Positions 52,252 to 62,095 of a DNA stretch of 64,000 nt are shown piece by piece. The position numbers and the translations under genes were made by a program. Position 1 is the first letter of the stretch, and every line of letters starts with the position of its first letter. The notes below the pieces were generated by a model. It was not told where the DNA came from, made no database searches, and saw nothing but the letters and a program-made list of their open reading frames with translations. This DNA comes from Pseudomonas baetica (GTDB lineage: Bacteria > Pseudomonadota > Gammaproteobacteria > Pseudomonadales > Pseudomonadaceae): positions 682,001-746,000 of the forward strand of contig NZ_PHHE01000001.1 in the NCBI RefSeq assembly GCF_002813455.1, written 5' to 3'.

Positions 52252-53352
52252 TCAGCGCGCCGCTTCCACGCGTTTTTTCAGGTAATTCATGATGATTTTT
52301 TCGTCTTCTGGTTTGTCCGGGCGCGGAAGCTGTTTTGGCCAGCGGCTCTGGCTCAGCAGTTTTTTCTGCCGCGCTTCGTCCCAGCGCAGAATCTCGCGTG
52401 AGGCACATTCCCACCATTCGTGTCGGCAAACGTCGTAGTACGGATCTTCCGGCGCGGCGCTACCGTACAGCAGATCGCGACCGACCTTGCGCAAGGCCCC
52501 GCTCTGATTGCGCAGCTTCCATTTGATTTTCAGGCGTTGCCAGGCCGAAGGAAACGGTTTGACCCGCGGCACATCGGTGCACAGATCGACCAGACGTTGA
52601 CTGAAGGTTTCGCCGTGCTGAGAGAAGAAGTACGCCTGCATCGCATGGAAGAAGCGTTTTTCTGCGAAATAGTGATAGACGTGTTTGCGTGCTTCGACGA
52701 TCTGGCGCCCGCGCATGGCGTACGACAGGGCGATCTGCTCGATGGTGTGGATCTCGAAACCGCCAATCGTCCAGTCGTCGATCAGGCGGATCGACTCCTC
52801 GAACAACGCCGAATCGCTGTCGGTCACACCACACAGGCCGCTGTTGTACAGTTTGAAACCGTTGTCCGGTGTCACGCCTTGCGCACTCAGATCGCGCCCG
52901 AGCTTCTGGTAGTCCGCGCGTCGGTGCACATCTTTCCAGTCGTATTCGAAGCGATCCATGACCGAACGATTTGCCTCGATGGACGCGAAGAGCGTGTTCG
53001 GGTGGCTGGTGAACAGCGTGTCGGTGTCGACGAACAGCGTCTTTTCCGCCAGTTGCATGCCGGCTGCGATGGCGCAGGCCTTGCGGCGATGATGGTAACC
53101 ATGCACGCCCTGCCAGCGATTGAGGGTCGCTTCATCGAGCAGCACGGTGTCTACCGGCCAGCCGGCGTAGTCGTCGGGGCGATCGGTCAGAATCCTGATG
53201 GCCGGGCGCTCGCCGTTTTGCGCCTGTGACAGCACCGTCAGGATGCTGAACTTGGCTTCGCGACGATAGACGTCCTGGTTGCCATAAATCAGATACAGCA
53301 ACTGATGGCGGGTTTTTTTCAGGGGTGTTGCCAGGGATTCAATACAACTCAT
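52252..53352 (-). CDS. Glycosyltransferase-like protein (GT-A fold)
   Basis: 366 residues. The pattern VYRREAKFSILTVLSQAQ near the start and the DxD-type motif KTLFVDTDTLFTSHP (about residues 105-120) suggest a nucleotide-sugar transferase of the GT-A fold, followed by a WDE/Trp-rich C-terminus. A further motif is FKLYNSGLCGVTDSD. ATG 53352 has AAGGAG upstream; a TTG three codons earlier is less likely. Donor, acceptor and pathway are unknown, and it stands alone beside rluA. Confidence 0.65.
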   Translation of the reverse strand: MSCIESLATPLKKTRHQLLYLIYGNQDVYRREAKFSILTVLSQAQNGERPAIRILTDRPDDYAGWPVDTVLLDEATLNRWQGVHGYHHRRKACAIAAGMQLAEKTLFVDTDTLFTSHPNTLFASIEANRSVMDRFEYDWKDVHRRADYQKLGRDLSAQGVTPDNGFKLYNSGLCGVTDSDSALFEESIRLIDDWTIGGFEIHTIEQIALSYAMRGRQIVEARKHVYHYFAEKRFFHAMQAYFFSQHGETFSQRLVDLCTDVPRVKPFPSAWQRLKIKWKLRNQSGALRKVGRDLLYGSAAPEDPYYDVCRHEWWECASREILRWDEARQKKLLSQSRWPKQLPRPDKPEDEKIIMNYLKKRVEAAR

Positions 53353-53400
53353 CCGAAACAAGCTCCTTTTCTGACTGCTGAACTGCCGTGAGGGCAGTGC

Positions 53401-54036
53401 CTAGAACGGGGCCGGGCATTCAAAACGCAAGCGTTCGCCCGATTGTGGGTGCGTGAAGCTCAACATGCTGGCATGCAGACACAGGCGCGGCCACGCGGCC
53501 AGCGCTTGCGGATGGGCGTAGAGCCCGTCGCCCAGCAGCGGGTGACCAATGGACAGCATGTGCACACGCAACTGGTGCGAGCGGCCAGTGATGGGCGTCA
53601 GTTCGACGCGGCACCAGTCACCACAGCGCTCGATCACACGCCAGAAGGTCAGCGCGTGCTTGCCGAATTCATGGTCGACCACGTGGCGGGGCTTGGTCGG
53701 CGGATCGTAACGCAGTGGCAAATCAATACTGCCGCTGTCCAGTTCCGGCTGGCCCCAGCACAAGGCACTGTAGGCTTTTTCGGTTTCACGATCGTGAAAC
53801 TGGCGTGACAGTTCGCGATGCGTATCGGGATCGCGGGCGAGCAAGATGATGCCGGACGTTTCCCAGTCCAGGCGGTGAACGATCCGCGCTTCCGGGTAGC
53901 CGTTTTCCTGCAGGCGGGTAATCAGGCAGTCCTTGTTGTCGTCGGCGCGGCCGGGCACCGAGAGCAGCAGGGTCGGTTTGTCGACCACCAGCACGGCGGC
54001 GTCCTGATGGATGATGCGGATGTTGGACAACGGCAT
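53401..54036 (-). CDS. rluA: RluA-family pseudouridine synthase
   Basis: 211 residues, compact with no S4 domain, as in RluA. The catalytic motif is HRLDWETSGI (Asp57), followed by ITGRSHQLRVHM and GDGLYAHPQ. RluA makes pseudouridine at position 746 of 23S rRNA and 32 of several tRNAs. The start follows GAGG with eight bases spacing. A perfect 21-bp hairpin precedes it. Confidence 0.92.
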   Translation of the reverse strand: MPLSNIRIIHQDAAVLVVDKPTLLLSVPGRADDNKDCLITRLQENGYPEARIVHRLDWETSGIILLARDPDTHRELSRQFHDRETEKAYSALCWGQPELDSGSIDLPLRYDPPTKPRHVVDHEFGKHALTFWRVIERCGDWCRVELTPITGRSHQLRVHMLSIGHPLLGDGLYAHPQALAAWPRLCLHASMLSFTHPQSGERLRFECPAPF

Positions 54037-54061
54037 TAAAACAGCCTCGTAACAAATGCCA

Positions 54062-54109
54062 ACGGCGGTTCAGGGCCATTCCGTTTCGGGAATGGCCCTG
54101 AACCGCCGT
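54062..54109 (-). terminator. Perfect 21-bp hairpin between minE and rluA
   Basis: Arms 54062-54082 and 54089-54109 pair without mismatch around GTTTCG. It ends the min operon and leads into rluA. There is no strong U tract, so termination strength is uncertain. Confidence 0.75.
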
Positions 54110-54127
54110 CGTTCCTGCCGGATCGAC

Positions 54128-54382
54128 TCAGCGATCGGGCAGGGTGATGTTGAGTTCCAGAATCGAGCAACTGCCTTGGCTTTCCAGTGCAACATGTACG
54201 TCGTCGTTGCCGATGTTGACGTACTTGCGGATCACATCCACCAGTTCCTTTTGCAAGGCTGGCAGGTAATCCGGCGTGCTGCGCTGACCGCGCTCATGCG
54301 CCACGATGATCTGTAGACGCTCTTTCGCTACCGAGGCGGTACTTGGCTTTTTGTTGGCACGAAAGAAGTCAAAAAGGTTCAT
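54128..54382 (-). CDS. minE: Cell division topological factor MinE
   Basis: 84 residues opening [23 protein letters not shown], the membrane-targeting and anti-MinCD helix region, then QIIVAHERG and the C-terminal dimerisation domain. MinE drives the pole-to-pole oscillation of MinCD. Its ATG overlaps the TAA of minD (TAATG). Confidence 0.97.
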   Translation of the reverse strand: MNLFDFFRANKKPSTASVAKERLQIIVAHERGQRSTPDYLPALQKELVDVIRKYVNIGNDDVHVALESQGSCSILELNITLPDR

Positions 54383-55194
54383 TACCTACCTCCAAACAGG
54401 CGCTCGAAGAATCCCTTCTTCTCGACATCGAGGAAACGGTGGGCTTTTTCTTTGCCCAACAGGCGATCGACGGTATCGCTATAAGCCTGACCGGCATCGC
54501 TCTGGTCGTCGAGAATCACCGGCACGCCCTGGTTGGATGCCTTGAGCACCGCCTGGGATTCCGGGATCACGCCGAGCAGGGTTACCGAGAGGATTTCCTT
54601 GACGTCTTCAACGCCAAGCATTTCGCCCTTTTCAACACGCTCTGGATGGTAGCGGGTGATCAGCAGGTGTTCCTTGATCGGGTCTTCGCCACGTTCGGCA
54701 CGACGCGATTTGCTGGCCAGCAGGCCGAGCATGCGGTCCGAATCTCGTACGGAAGACACTTCCGGGTTGGTCACGACGATCGCTTCGTCAGCGAAGTACA
54801 TGGCCAGGTGCGCACCTTTCTCGATACCGGCCGGGGAGTCGCAGACGACGAACTCGAATTGTTCCTTGAGCTCCATCAGGACTTTTTCCACGCCTTCGAC
54901 AGTCAGCGCGTCTTTGTCGCGGGTCTGACTGGCGGCCAGTACGTAGAGGTTTTCCAGGCGCTTGTCTTTGATCAGCGCCTGTTGCAGGTTGGCTTCGCCG
55001 TTGACCACGTTGACGAAGTCATACACCACGCGGCGCTCGCAACCCATGATCAGGTCAAGGTTACGCAAGCCCACGTCGAAGTCGACGATCACTGTTTTGT
55101 GGCCGCGCAGAGCGAGGCCGGTACCGATAGCGGCGCTGGTGGTGGTCTTACCCACACCACCCTTGCCGGATGTAACCACGAGAATCTTGGCCAA
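54382..55194 (-). CDS. minD: Septum site-determining ATPase MinD
   Basis: 270 residues. The deviant Walker A motif is GKGGVGKTT (about 10-18), with [14 protein letters not shown] after it. The C-terminal amphipathic membrane-targeting helix is [16 protein letters not shown]. With MinC it blocks FtsZ rings away from midcell. It is followed by minE and preceded by minC after a 169-base gap. Confidence 0.97.
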   Translation of the reverse strand: MAKILVVTSGKGGVGKTTTSAAIGTGLALRGHKTVIVDFDVGLRNLDLIMGCERRVVYDFVNVVNGEANLQQALIKDKRLENLYVLAASQTRDKDALTVEGVEKVLMELKEQFEFVVCDSPAGIEKGAHLAMYFADEAIVVTNPEVSSVRDSDRMLGLLASKSRRAERGEDPIKEHLLITRYHPERVEKGEMLGVEDVKEILSVTLLGVIPESQAVLKASNQGVPVILDDQSDAGQAYSDTVDRLLGKEKAHRFLDVEKKGFFERLFGGR

Positions 55195-55363
55195 GGTGTT
55201 TCACCCCTAAGGAAGAAGGACTTTTTAGCCCCTGAAAAACATCTCTTGAAAACTACTGCAGTCGGACAGCCTTGGCTGGAATTCGGCTTTTGGCCTTTTT
55301 CCTACTTCGTTTGAGCCGTTTTCGCTACGTTTTAGAGATGCTTGGAAAATGCGGCAGTATCCG

Positions 55364-56101
55364 TTAAAGCCGAATGATGTTCAACACGTCGCCTGACAGG
55401 CTGACCTGTACGCCCGAGCCCCACATCGGATCGCGACGCAAGTCCTCGGAAACCTTGTAGTGGCCTGCGATGGAGATCAGTTCAGCGCTCAATTGCTGAC
55501 AGAAAATCCGTGCCTTGGTGTCGCCCTTGACCCCGGCCAGCGCCCGACCGCGCATCGGGCCGTATACATGGATGTTGCCATCGGCAAGAAGTTCCGCCCC
55601 CGGGCTGACTGAAGACACCACGACCAGATCGCCACCCTGGGCATATATCTGTTGGCCACCACGCACTGGCGTAGTGATGACACGGGTCGGTTTGACGGTC
55701 GGCTCAGGCGGCTTTTCCGGTTTCTTTTTGGCTTCGGCTTCAGGCATTTCCAGCGGCCGCTCACGGGCGCCGGACGGCGGCAACACGGGGATGTCGATGG
55801 CGATGGCGGCAGCGATGTCTTCGATACGGCTGGCGCGAATCGCCAGGGTGCGCAGGCCATGCTGGCGGCACACGCGCATCAGACCCGGCAGATCGACCGC
55901 GCCTTGGCTCGGCGGCAGTTTGTCCAGCGCCAGAACCAGCGGCGCGTTGCTGAAGAAGTTCGGCGCCTGGGCGACTTTGGCGGCCAATTGCCGATCGAGG
56001 CTTTCGAGGTCGTTACGGGCCAGTTCCAGCACAGTGATGGCCAGCATGCTGCCCTTGAGCTGAAATACGGGATCTTGGTCTAACGGTTCGGTTTGGCTCA
56101 T
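55364..56101 (-). CDS. minC: Septum formation inhibitor MinC
   Basis: 245 residues. The N-terminal FtsZ-inhibiting domain ([19 protein letters not shown]) is joined by a Pro/Lys-rich linker to the C-terminal beta-helix that binds MinD ([33 protein letters not shown], given by position about 150-185). It starts at 56101, the known family start; the frame is open 22 codons further. It is divergent from lpxL. Confidence 0.97.
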   Translation of the reverse strand: MSQTEPLDQDPVFQLKGSMLAITVLELARNDLESLDRQLAAKVAQAPNFFSNAPLVLALDKLPPSQGAVDLPGLMRVCRQHGLRTLAIRASRIEDIAAAIAIDIPVLPPSGARERPLEMPEAEAKKKPEKPPEPTVKPTRVITTPVRGGQQIYAQGGDLVVVSSVSPGAELLADGNIHVYGPMRGRALAGVKGDTKARIFCQQLSAELISIAGHYKVSEDLRRDPMWGSGVQVSLSGDVLNIIRL

Positions 56102-56218
56102 GTCGGCATACAACGGCTTGTCACTAAAAGTGCCGAGACTTATAACGAGAACGCCCGCGAGCCGCAAGCCGGGTCGAACGATGTAGAATGCGCGGCCACT
56201 GTATTTACGGAAGCTTTA

Positions 56219-57151
56219 ATGGATCGCCCGCGTTTTCGAAAAGCATTTCTTGCTCCACGCTTCTGGCCGCTCTGGTGCGGTCTGGGGCTTTTGTGGCTGA
56301 TCGTGCAATTGCCGTATCCGGCGTTGCTGACCATCGGTCGAGTTTTGGGCGCGTTGATGTATCGCGTGGCCGGCGACCGGCGGCGCATCGCCAAGCGCAA
56401 CCTTGAGCTGTGCTTCCCGGAAAAATCCGCCGCCGAGCGCAAACGCCTGCTCAAGGCAAACTTTGCCTCCACCGGCATCGCCTTTTTCGAAATGGCGATG
56501 AGTTGGTGGTGGTCCCGCGAGCGCCTGGCCAAGCTGGCCCACGTCGAAGGCCTTGAGCATTTGCAAAAAGCCCAGCGCGAAGGCAAGGGCGTGATCCTGA
56601 TGGCCGCGCATTTCACTACGCTGGAAATCGGCGCGGCGTTGCTCGGCCAGCAGCACACCATCGATGGCATGTACCGCGAACACAAGAATCCGTTGTTCGA
56701 CTTCGTGCAACGTCGCGGTCGCGAGCGGCATAACCTCGATTCGCTGGCCGTGGAGCGCGATGACGTGCGTGGCATGCTCAAGCTGCTGCGTTCGGGCCGG
56801 GCGATCTGGTATGCACCGGATCAGGACTATGGCGCCAAGCAGAGCATTTTCGTGCCGCTGTTCGGCATTCAGGCCGCGACGGTGACTGCGACCACCAAGT
56901 TTGCTCGCTTGGGCAAAGCGTTGGTGGTGCCGTTCACTCAGGAACGTCTGGCCGACGGCAGCGGTTATCGCCTGACGATCCATGCGCCGCTGGAAGATTT
57001 CCCCGGCGAGACCGAAGAAGCTGACTGCATTCGCATCAACCTGTGGGTCGAAAGCGCATTGCGGGCTTGCCCCGAGCAGTACCTGTGGGCGCATCGGCGC
57101 TTCAAGAGCCGCCCACCGGGCGAGCCGAAGTTGTACGCCAAACGCGGTTGA
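56219..57151 (+). CDS. lpxL: Lipid A biosynthesis lauroyl acyltransferase (LpxL/HtrB)
   Basis: 310 residues with an N-terminal membrane segment (FWPLWCGLGLLWLIVQLPYPALLTIGR, about 14-40). The HX4E catalytic motif is AAHFTTLE, followed by MYREHKNPLFDFVQRRGR and APDQDYGAKQSIFVPLFG. It adds a secondary acyl chain to lipid A at the inner membrane. ATG 56219 is 31 bases after a TAGAAT -10-like box. Divergent from minC, a neighbourhood conserved in Pseudomonas. Confidence 0.94.
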   Translation: MDRPRFRKAFLAPRFWPLWCGLGLLWLIVQLPYPALLTIGRVLGALMYRVAGDRRRIAKRNLELCFPEKSAAERKRLLKANFASTGIAFFEMAMSWWWSRERLAKLAHVEGLEHLQKAQREGKGVILMAAHFTTLEIGAALLGQQHTIDGMYREHKNPLFDFVQRRGRERHNLDSLAVERDDVRGMLKLLRSGRAIWYAPDQDYGAKQSIFVPLFGIQAATVTATTKFARLGKALVVPFTQERLADGSGYRLTIHAPLEDFPGETEEADCIRINLWVESALRACPEQYLWAHRRFKSRPPGEPKLYAKRG

Positions 57152-57186
57152 TTGACCCATCCCTTTAAGCACCATGGAGTGTTGCG

Positions 57187-58359
57187 ATGAGCCCAGCTGA
57201 ACCGGTCACAGGTTTGATTCTTTCTGGCGGCGGGGCTCGGGCGGCGTATCAGGTGGGCGTGCTGGCGGCGATTGCCGAATTGCTGCCGCAGGGCGCCGAT
57301 AATCCATTTCCGGTGATCGTCGGCACCTCGGCCGGGGCGATCAACGCGGTCAGCCTGGCCAGTGGCGCCACGGATTTTCGCGCCGCCATCGAACGCCTGA
57401 CCTTGTTCTGGCAAGGCTTTCGCAGCCACCGCGTGTTGCGCAGTGACTGGCCTGGCGTGATCCGCCAGGCCAGCCGCTTTGTCAGCCACAGCCTGCTCGG
57501 CCTCGGTCGACAACTGCCGGTGGCACTGCTCAACAGTTCGCCGCTGCGCGACCTGCTCAATGAAAAACTGCACATGCCCGGCATTGCCGAGTCCATTGCA
57601 CGCAAGCAATTGCATGCGGTGGCGGTGACCGCGTTCGGCTACGAGTCGGGGCAGGCGGTGACGTTCTATCAGGGTGGCGGCACCATTGAGGCGTGGCTGC
57701 GGCATCGGCGTATTGGTGTGCCGACGCAATTGTCAGTGGAGCATCTACTGGCCAGTTCGGCGATCCCGTTGTTGTTCGCCCCGGTGAAAATCGGTGAAGA
57801 ATATTTCGGCGACGGTGCGGTGCGGCAATCGGCACCGATCAGCCCGGCATTGCACCTTGGCGCCAGTCGAGTGCTGGTAGTGGGCGTCAGCGGCAACCCA
57901 CGCGGTTTCGATCCGCAGCAGCCGCTGGAACGCACTTACACCGGGCAACAGCCGACGCTGGCGCAGATCGGCGGGCACATGCTCAACAGCACGTTCATTG
58001 ACAGTCTGGAGAGCGATATCGAGCTGCTTCAGCGTCTCAACCAGTTCAGCCATCTGATGCCTGAAGGCACGCCGACTCGCGAGTTGGGTGTGGCGCCGGT
58101 GGAGGTGCTGGTGATTTCGCCGAGTCAGCCGATCGATGAGATCGCGGCGCGGCATCGCCAGGAATTGCCGGCAGCGCTGCGCTTGTTCTTGCGCGGGCCG
58201 GGGGCAACCAAGACGAGTGGGGCGGGGGTGTTGAGTTATCTGCTGTTCGAGGCGGGGTATTGCAGCGAGTTGATCGATCTGGGGCGGCGAGATGCGTTGG
58301 CCAAGCGTGAGGAGTTGTGCCGGTTTCTCGGACTATCCGAGTCGGTGGTTCCAGTCTGA
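57187..58359 (+). CDS. Patatin-like phospholipase
   Basis: 390 residues. The oxyanion motif GGGARAAYQVGV (about 14-25), the nucleophile elbow GTSAG (Ser48) and the DGA motif (Asp209 in YFGDGAVRQ) complete the Ser-Asp dyad. A C-terminal DUF3336-like part follows. There is no signal peptide. It likely hydrolyses phospholipids on the inner side of the membrane and follows lpxL by 35 bases, perhaps as one unit. Confidence 0.92.
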   Translation: MSPAEPVTGLILSGGGARAAYQVGVLAAIAELLPQGADNPFPVIVGTSAGAINAVSLASGATDFRAAIERLTLFWQGFRSHRVLRSDWPGVIRQASRFVSHSLLGLGRQLPVALLNSSPLRDLLNEKLHMPGIAESIARKQLHAVAVTAFGYESGQAVTFYQGGGTIEAWLRHRRIGVPTQLSVEHLLASSAIPLLFAPVKIGEEYFGDGAVRQSAPISPALHLGASRVLVVGVSGNPRGFDPQQPLERTYTGQQPTLAQIGGHMLNSTFIDSLESDIELLQRLNQFSHLMPEGTPTRELGVAPVEVLVISPSQPIDEIAARHRQELPAALRLFLRGPGATKTSGAGVLSYLLFEAGYCSELIDLGRRDALAKREELCRFLGLSESVVPV

Positions 58360-58373
58360 GATTTGCGGTGAGG

Positions 58374-58441
58374 CCTTCGCGAGCAGGCTCGCTCCCACAT
58401 TGGAACTCGGTCGAATGTGGGAGCGAGCCTGCTCGCGAAGC
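58374..58441. repeat. REPIN (AGCAGGCTCGCTCCCAC type)
   Basis: Closely spaced, nearly perfect inverted pair between the convergent patatin and Tsx-like genes. Confidence 0.9.
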
Positions 58442-58449
58442 TTTTAAGA

Positions 58450-59235
58450 TCAGAAGTGTAACTTCACCAGGAAGCTCGTGTTGCTCTGATTGGTCTTGAA
58501 CGCACCGGTGTCGTCGATCCCGTACTTGTCTTTCCAGTAGTCGTATTCAACACCGACATACAACTGCTTCTCGCCGAAATTCAGCGCCTTGCCCAGGTCG
58601 TATTTGATCTGTGGGTTGAAGTGCAGGTTGGCGTGGTAATCGCCCTTGGAGTTGGAGTCGTTGTCGGTGACCCAGTCCATGTAACCGTCGATCAGGATGT
58701 TCGATTTGCCGACCGGGATGGTGTAGGACCAGACCGGCGTGATCTGCCAGACGTTGTCACCCGCGCGAGGGCCTTCGGTGTGGCGCTGGTAGAAGTTCAG
58801 CTGGAAGTAGTCGAAGCCCGGGATGGCCAGGTCGAAGCCCGGACCGATCAGGTAGGACTCGGTGTCACCCTCGCCGAACTCGTAAGTCATTGCCAGCAGA
58901 ACGTCTTTGACCGGGCCGAACTCGATCTTCTGGTCGAGGACCTTGCCCAGCGAAATGCGCGGGCTGAACTCGCCGTAGTAGGTGTTCGGGCCGTTGCTGA
59001 AGTCCTTGCCACCGTTGTAGAAGATCTTGTCGAAGAAGAAGAAGTTATCCCCGTACGTCCACGCATCGGCGTGCTCGAAGGTGACGGTCTGCTGGATGCG
59101 CGGGTTGACCTGGAAGTCCTTGCCGTAGAGGTAGGTCAGGCTGTTGTTCTGCCATTGCAGCAGACCATCGGCCATGGCTTGTCCCCCGGCCAACATCGAT
59201 CCCGCGAGCATCAGGCTGGTGCACATACGTTTCAT
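58450..59235 (-). CDS. Tsx-like outer-membrane channel (first paralogue)
   Basis: 261 residues with a signal peptide (MKRMCTSLMLAGSMLAGGQAMAD) and alternating beta strands ending in a C-terminal Phe (SFLVKLHF), as in outer-membrane barrels. LLQWQNNSLTYLYGKDFQVNP and QQTVTFEHADAWTYGDNFFFFD are typical of Tsx/OmpK-type nucleoside channels. It is about half identical to the protein at 59622. Next to urate-catabolism genes, a purine or nucleoside substrate is plausible. Confidence 0.88.
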   Translation of the reverse strand: MKRMCTSLMLAGSMLAGGQAMADGLLQWQNNSLTYLYGKDFQVNPRIQQTVTFEHADAWTYGDNFFFFDKIFYNGGKDFSNGPNTYYGEFSPRISLGKVLDQKIEFGPVKDVLLAMTYEFGEGDTESYLIGPGFDLAIPGFDYFQLNFYQRHTEGPRAGDNVWQITPVWSYTIPVGKSNILIDGYMDWVTDNDSNSKGDYHANLHFNPQIKYDLGKALNFGEKQLYVGVEYDYWKDKYGIDDTGAFKTNQSNTSFLVKLHF

Positions 59236-59621
59236 TCGGTTGCTCCCAAAGTAGGTGTTCCACGTTTATTTTTTTAAGATCGGCGCTCTGGTGTGGCGCC
59301 TTTTTTCGTTGCTGCAAAAATCATCCGATCGGTCAGCTTTGCTGCTTGTGGCAAGCGATAAAGCAAGAGCTGGGCCAAGGCTTTCAGAAAGCCAAAAAAC
59401 GCCCGTTCGGCTGCTGAAAAAACAGTCGATTGAGCGTGTTTTCGGGATGCCTCGGTACTGACCGGGGCCGGGATAAGTTGGCTTTTCGGTCAGGAATTAA
59501 ATCCGGGCTTTTTTTTAGACCGAATTCAAGAGGCCGCGGAGAATACTGACTCCTCGGCCAGCTCTCAAGTGCCCCGCAACAGAGCACCGACGACAGGGGT
59601 GGGGCACGGTTGCGGGCCATC
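59236..59621. other. Gap of about 390 bases between the two Tsx-like genes
   Basis: It contains A/T-rich stretches and the promoter of the 58450 gene. I see no gene and no riboswitch. A GG/GC pair near 59350 has the wrong spacing for sigma-54. Confidence 0.4.
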
Positions 59622-60407
59622 TTAGAAATGCACCTTTACCAGCAGGCTGGCGGTGTTTTGATTTGTGTCGAAGTTGTGGCTGTTTTCGACCCCGTATTTA
59701 TTTTTCCAATAGCTGTATTCGGTGCCGACATACAGCTGCTTCTGACTCCAGCCCAAGGCTTTGCCCAAGTCATATTTGATCTGTGGATTGATGTGCAGGT
59801 TGGCGTGGTAGGTGCCGCGCGAGTTCTCGTCGTTGTCCACAACCCAGTCCAGATAACCATCGATCAGCAGATCGGAATTGCCCAGAGGAATGCTGTACGA
59901 CCAGCCGGGAGTGATCTGCCAGACACCATCGCCGGGGCGCGGGCCCTCGGTCTGGCGACGGAAGATATTGAGGGTGGCGTAGTTGAAGCCGGGCACCTTG
60001 AGGTCGAAGCCGGGACCGATCAGATAGGCCTCGCTTTCACCTTCGCCGTACTCGTAAGTCATCGCCAGCAGCACATCCTTGATCGGGCCGAATTCGATTT
60101 TCTGATCGAAGATCTTGCCGAACGAGAAGCGTGGGGTGAATTCGCCGTAGAAGGTGTGCGGGCCTTTGTTGCGGTCTTCCTGGCCGTTGTAGAAGATCTT
60201 GTCGACGAACAGGAAGTTGTCGCCGTACTTCCACTTGTCGGCGTGTTCGAACGTCACCGTCTGCTGGATCGACGGATTGATCGCGAAATTCTTGCCGTAC
60301 AGATAGCTCAGGCTGTTGGTCTGCCACAGCAATAAATCGCCGGCCATGGCCTGGGATGCGGCCAGCAGGCCACCGCTCAACAGCAGGTTGGTTTGCGTGC
60401 GAATCAT
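59622..60407 (-). CDS. Tsx-like outer-membrane channel (second paralogue)
   Basis: 261 residues, same length and motif order as the first paralogue (LLLWQTNSLSYLYGKNFAIN, FEHADKWKYGDNFLFVDK, C-terminal SLLVKVHF). The signal peptide is MIRTQTNLLLSGGLLAASQAMAG. The pair arose by tandem duplication and has diverged. It probably passes nucleosides or purines and lies nearest the purine permease. Confidence 0.88.
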   Translation of the reverse strand: MIRTQTNLLLSGGLLAASQAMAGDLLLWQTNSLSYLYGKNFAINPSIQQTVTFEHADKWKYGDNFLFVDKIFYNGQEDRNKGPHTFYGEFTPRFSFGKIFDQKIEFGPIKDVLLAMTYEYGEGESEAYLIGPGFDLKVPGFNYATLNIFRRQTEGPRPGDGVWQITPGWSYSIPLGNSDLLIDGYLDWVVDNDENSRGTYHANLHINPQIKYDLGKALGWSQKQLYVGTEYSYWKNKYGVENSHNFDTNQNTASLLVKVHF

Positions 60408-60458
60408 CTGTTGCTCCCTCTTGTTTTTATTTTTCAGGCGCAGGGCTGTTGCTTACCC

Positions 60459-60549
60459 TGTGGGAGCGGGCTTGCTCGCGAAAGCGGTGTATCAGTCAAC
60501 GAGAGTGTTGAAGCTGATGACGTCTTCGCGAGCAGGCTCGCTCCCACAA
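60459..60549. repeat. REPIN with mixed arms
   Basis: Left arm GTGGGAGCGGGCTTGCTCGCG and right arm CGCGAGCAGGCTCGCTCCCAC around about 50 bases, so two REP subtypes are paired. Confidence 0.88.
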
Positions 60550-60568
60550 GGGGCTATCGGTGTTGCTG

Positions 60569-61927
60569 TTAATGCGGGTGCGCGTGGCAGTCGTTGATCG
60601 TGGCGCGCTCTTTGCCGCCAAGGATGTTGAACAACAGGTTCAGCGTCAGCGCGCTGAGCGTGGCCATGGCGATCCCGCTGTGGGTGATCGGGCTCATCCA
60701 TAGCGGCAGATGGGCGAAGAATTCCGGGCGCACCACCGGGATCAGGCCCATGCCGATGCTCACGGCCACCAGCAACTGGTTACGGCGATCACCGATGTCG
60801 GCCTCTTGCAGAATCTTGATTCCGGTCGCGGCGACCATGCCGAACATCGCAATCGCTGCACCGCCGAGCACGGCCGGTGGAATCGAGGCCACCAGAAACG
60901 CCGCTTTCGGCAGCAGGCTCAGGACGATCAGCAAGCCACCGGCAACGATGGTCACCGAACGGCAGCGCACGCCGGTCATCTGCACCAGGCCGATGTTCTG
61001 GGCGAAGGAGGAGTGGGTGAACGTGTTGAAGAACCCGGCAACGAAGGAGGCGCCGGCATCGCACAGCAGGCCGCGCCGCAGCATGCGCGGGCAGACTTCC
61101 TGACCGGTGATCTTGCCCAGAGCGAGGAACATCCCGGTGGACTCGACGAAGATGATCACCACCACCAGGCACATCGACAGGATCGGGGCGAGTTCGAATT
61201 TCGGCATGCCGAAGTGCAGCGGGGTAACGAACTGAATCCATGGCGCGCTGGCCATGCCGCTCAAGTCGACCATGCCGATGGCGCCGCACAGCAGGTAGCC
61301 GAAGCACATGCCGATCAACACGGAAATATTGACCCAGAAACCGCGCATGAAACGGTGGATCAGCAAGATGGTGGCCAGCACCAGGGCGGCGATGGCCAGA
61401 TAAATCGGCGAGCCGAATTGCGCAGCGGCGGCACCGCCACCGGCCCAATTCACGGCCACGGGGAACAGCGACAGACCGATCGAGGTGATGACCGTGCCGG
61501 TCACCAAAGGCGGGAAGAAGCGCACGACCTTGGACATGAACGGCGCGATGATCATGCCGAAGAATCCGGCGGCGATGGTGGCACCGAAAATCCCTTGCAG
61601 ACCGATACCGGGCATGCCGGCCATGGCGACCATGCTGCCGACGGCGGCGAAACTGGCGCCCATCATCACCGGCATGCGAATACCCATCGGGCCGATACCG
61701 AGCGATTGCACGATGGTGGCGATACCGGCGACCAGCAGGTCGGCGTTGATCAGGAAGGCGATTTCTTCACGACTCAGGCCAGCGGCCTGTCCAATGATCA
61801 ACGGCACCGCGATGGCACCGCCGTACATCAGCAGAACATGTTGCAAACCGACCAGGATCAGTTGCAAAAGGGGCAAACGCTGAATGGCGGGTGCGTCGGG
61901 GATGCGCGCTTTGGACAGCTCGGACAT
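60569..61927 (-). CDS. NCS2-family purine (urate/xanthine) permease
   Basis: 452 residues with about 12-14 helices of the nucleobase:cation symporter-2 fold. The opening LQLILVGLQHVLLMYGGAIAVPLIIG and the later FVAGFFNTFTHSSFAQNIGLVQMTGVRCR motif place it in the xanthine/urate branch. The conserved Glu of the substrate site lies in IIFVESTGMFLALG. It stands next to puuD (urate hydroxylase), so urate is the best guess. The start follows CGAGG. Confidence 0.9.
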   Translation of the reverse strand: MSELSKARIPDAPAIQRLPLLQLILVGLQHVLLMYGGAIAVPLIIGQAAGLSREEIAFLINADLLVAGIATIVQSLGIGPMGIRMPVMMGASFAAVGSMVAMAGMPGIGLQGIFGATIAAGFFGMIIAPFMSKVVRFFPPLVTGTVITSIGLSLFPVAVNWAGGGAAAAQFGSPIYLAIAALVLATILLIHRFMRGFWVNISVLIGMCFGYLLCGAIGMVDLSGMASAPWIQFVTPLHFGMPKFELAPILSMCLVVVIIFVESTGMFLALGKITGQEVCPRMLRRGLLCDAGASFVAGFFNTFTHSSFAQNIGLVQMTGVRCRSVTIVAGGLLIVLSLLPKAAFLVASIPPAVLGGAAIAMFGMVAATGIKILQEADIGDRRNQLLVAVSIGMGLIPVVRPEFFAHLPLWMSPITHSGIAMATLSALTLNLLFNILGGKERATINDCHAHPH

Positions 61928-62018
61928 GCAACACCTCGGATCTTTTTTATTCTTGTGATTGAACAGCTGCCGGGTTGCTCACAGCTGTTTCTTTGCATCA
62001 GGTAAACCGCATTAAGGC

Positions 62019-62086
62019 GATTCGCGAGCAGGCTCGCTCCCACAGGAAATGCGCGATCTCTGTGGGAGCGAGCCTGCTCGCGAAGC
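62019..62086. repeat. REPIN (AGCAGGCTCGCTCCCAC type)
   Basis: Closely spaced inverted pair between puuD and the permease. Confidence 0.9.
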
Positions 62087-62095
62087 TTTTGTGGC

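Noticed and set aside
59340..59370. Sigma-54-type promoter (TGGCA...GC)
   Set aside because: The spacing between the GG and GC elements is eleven bases instead of ten and the rest of the consensus is poor.
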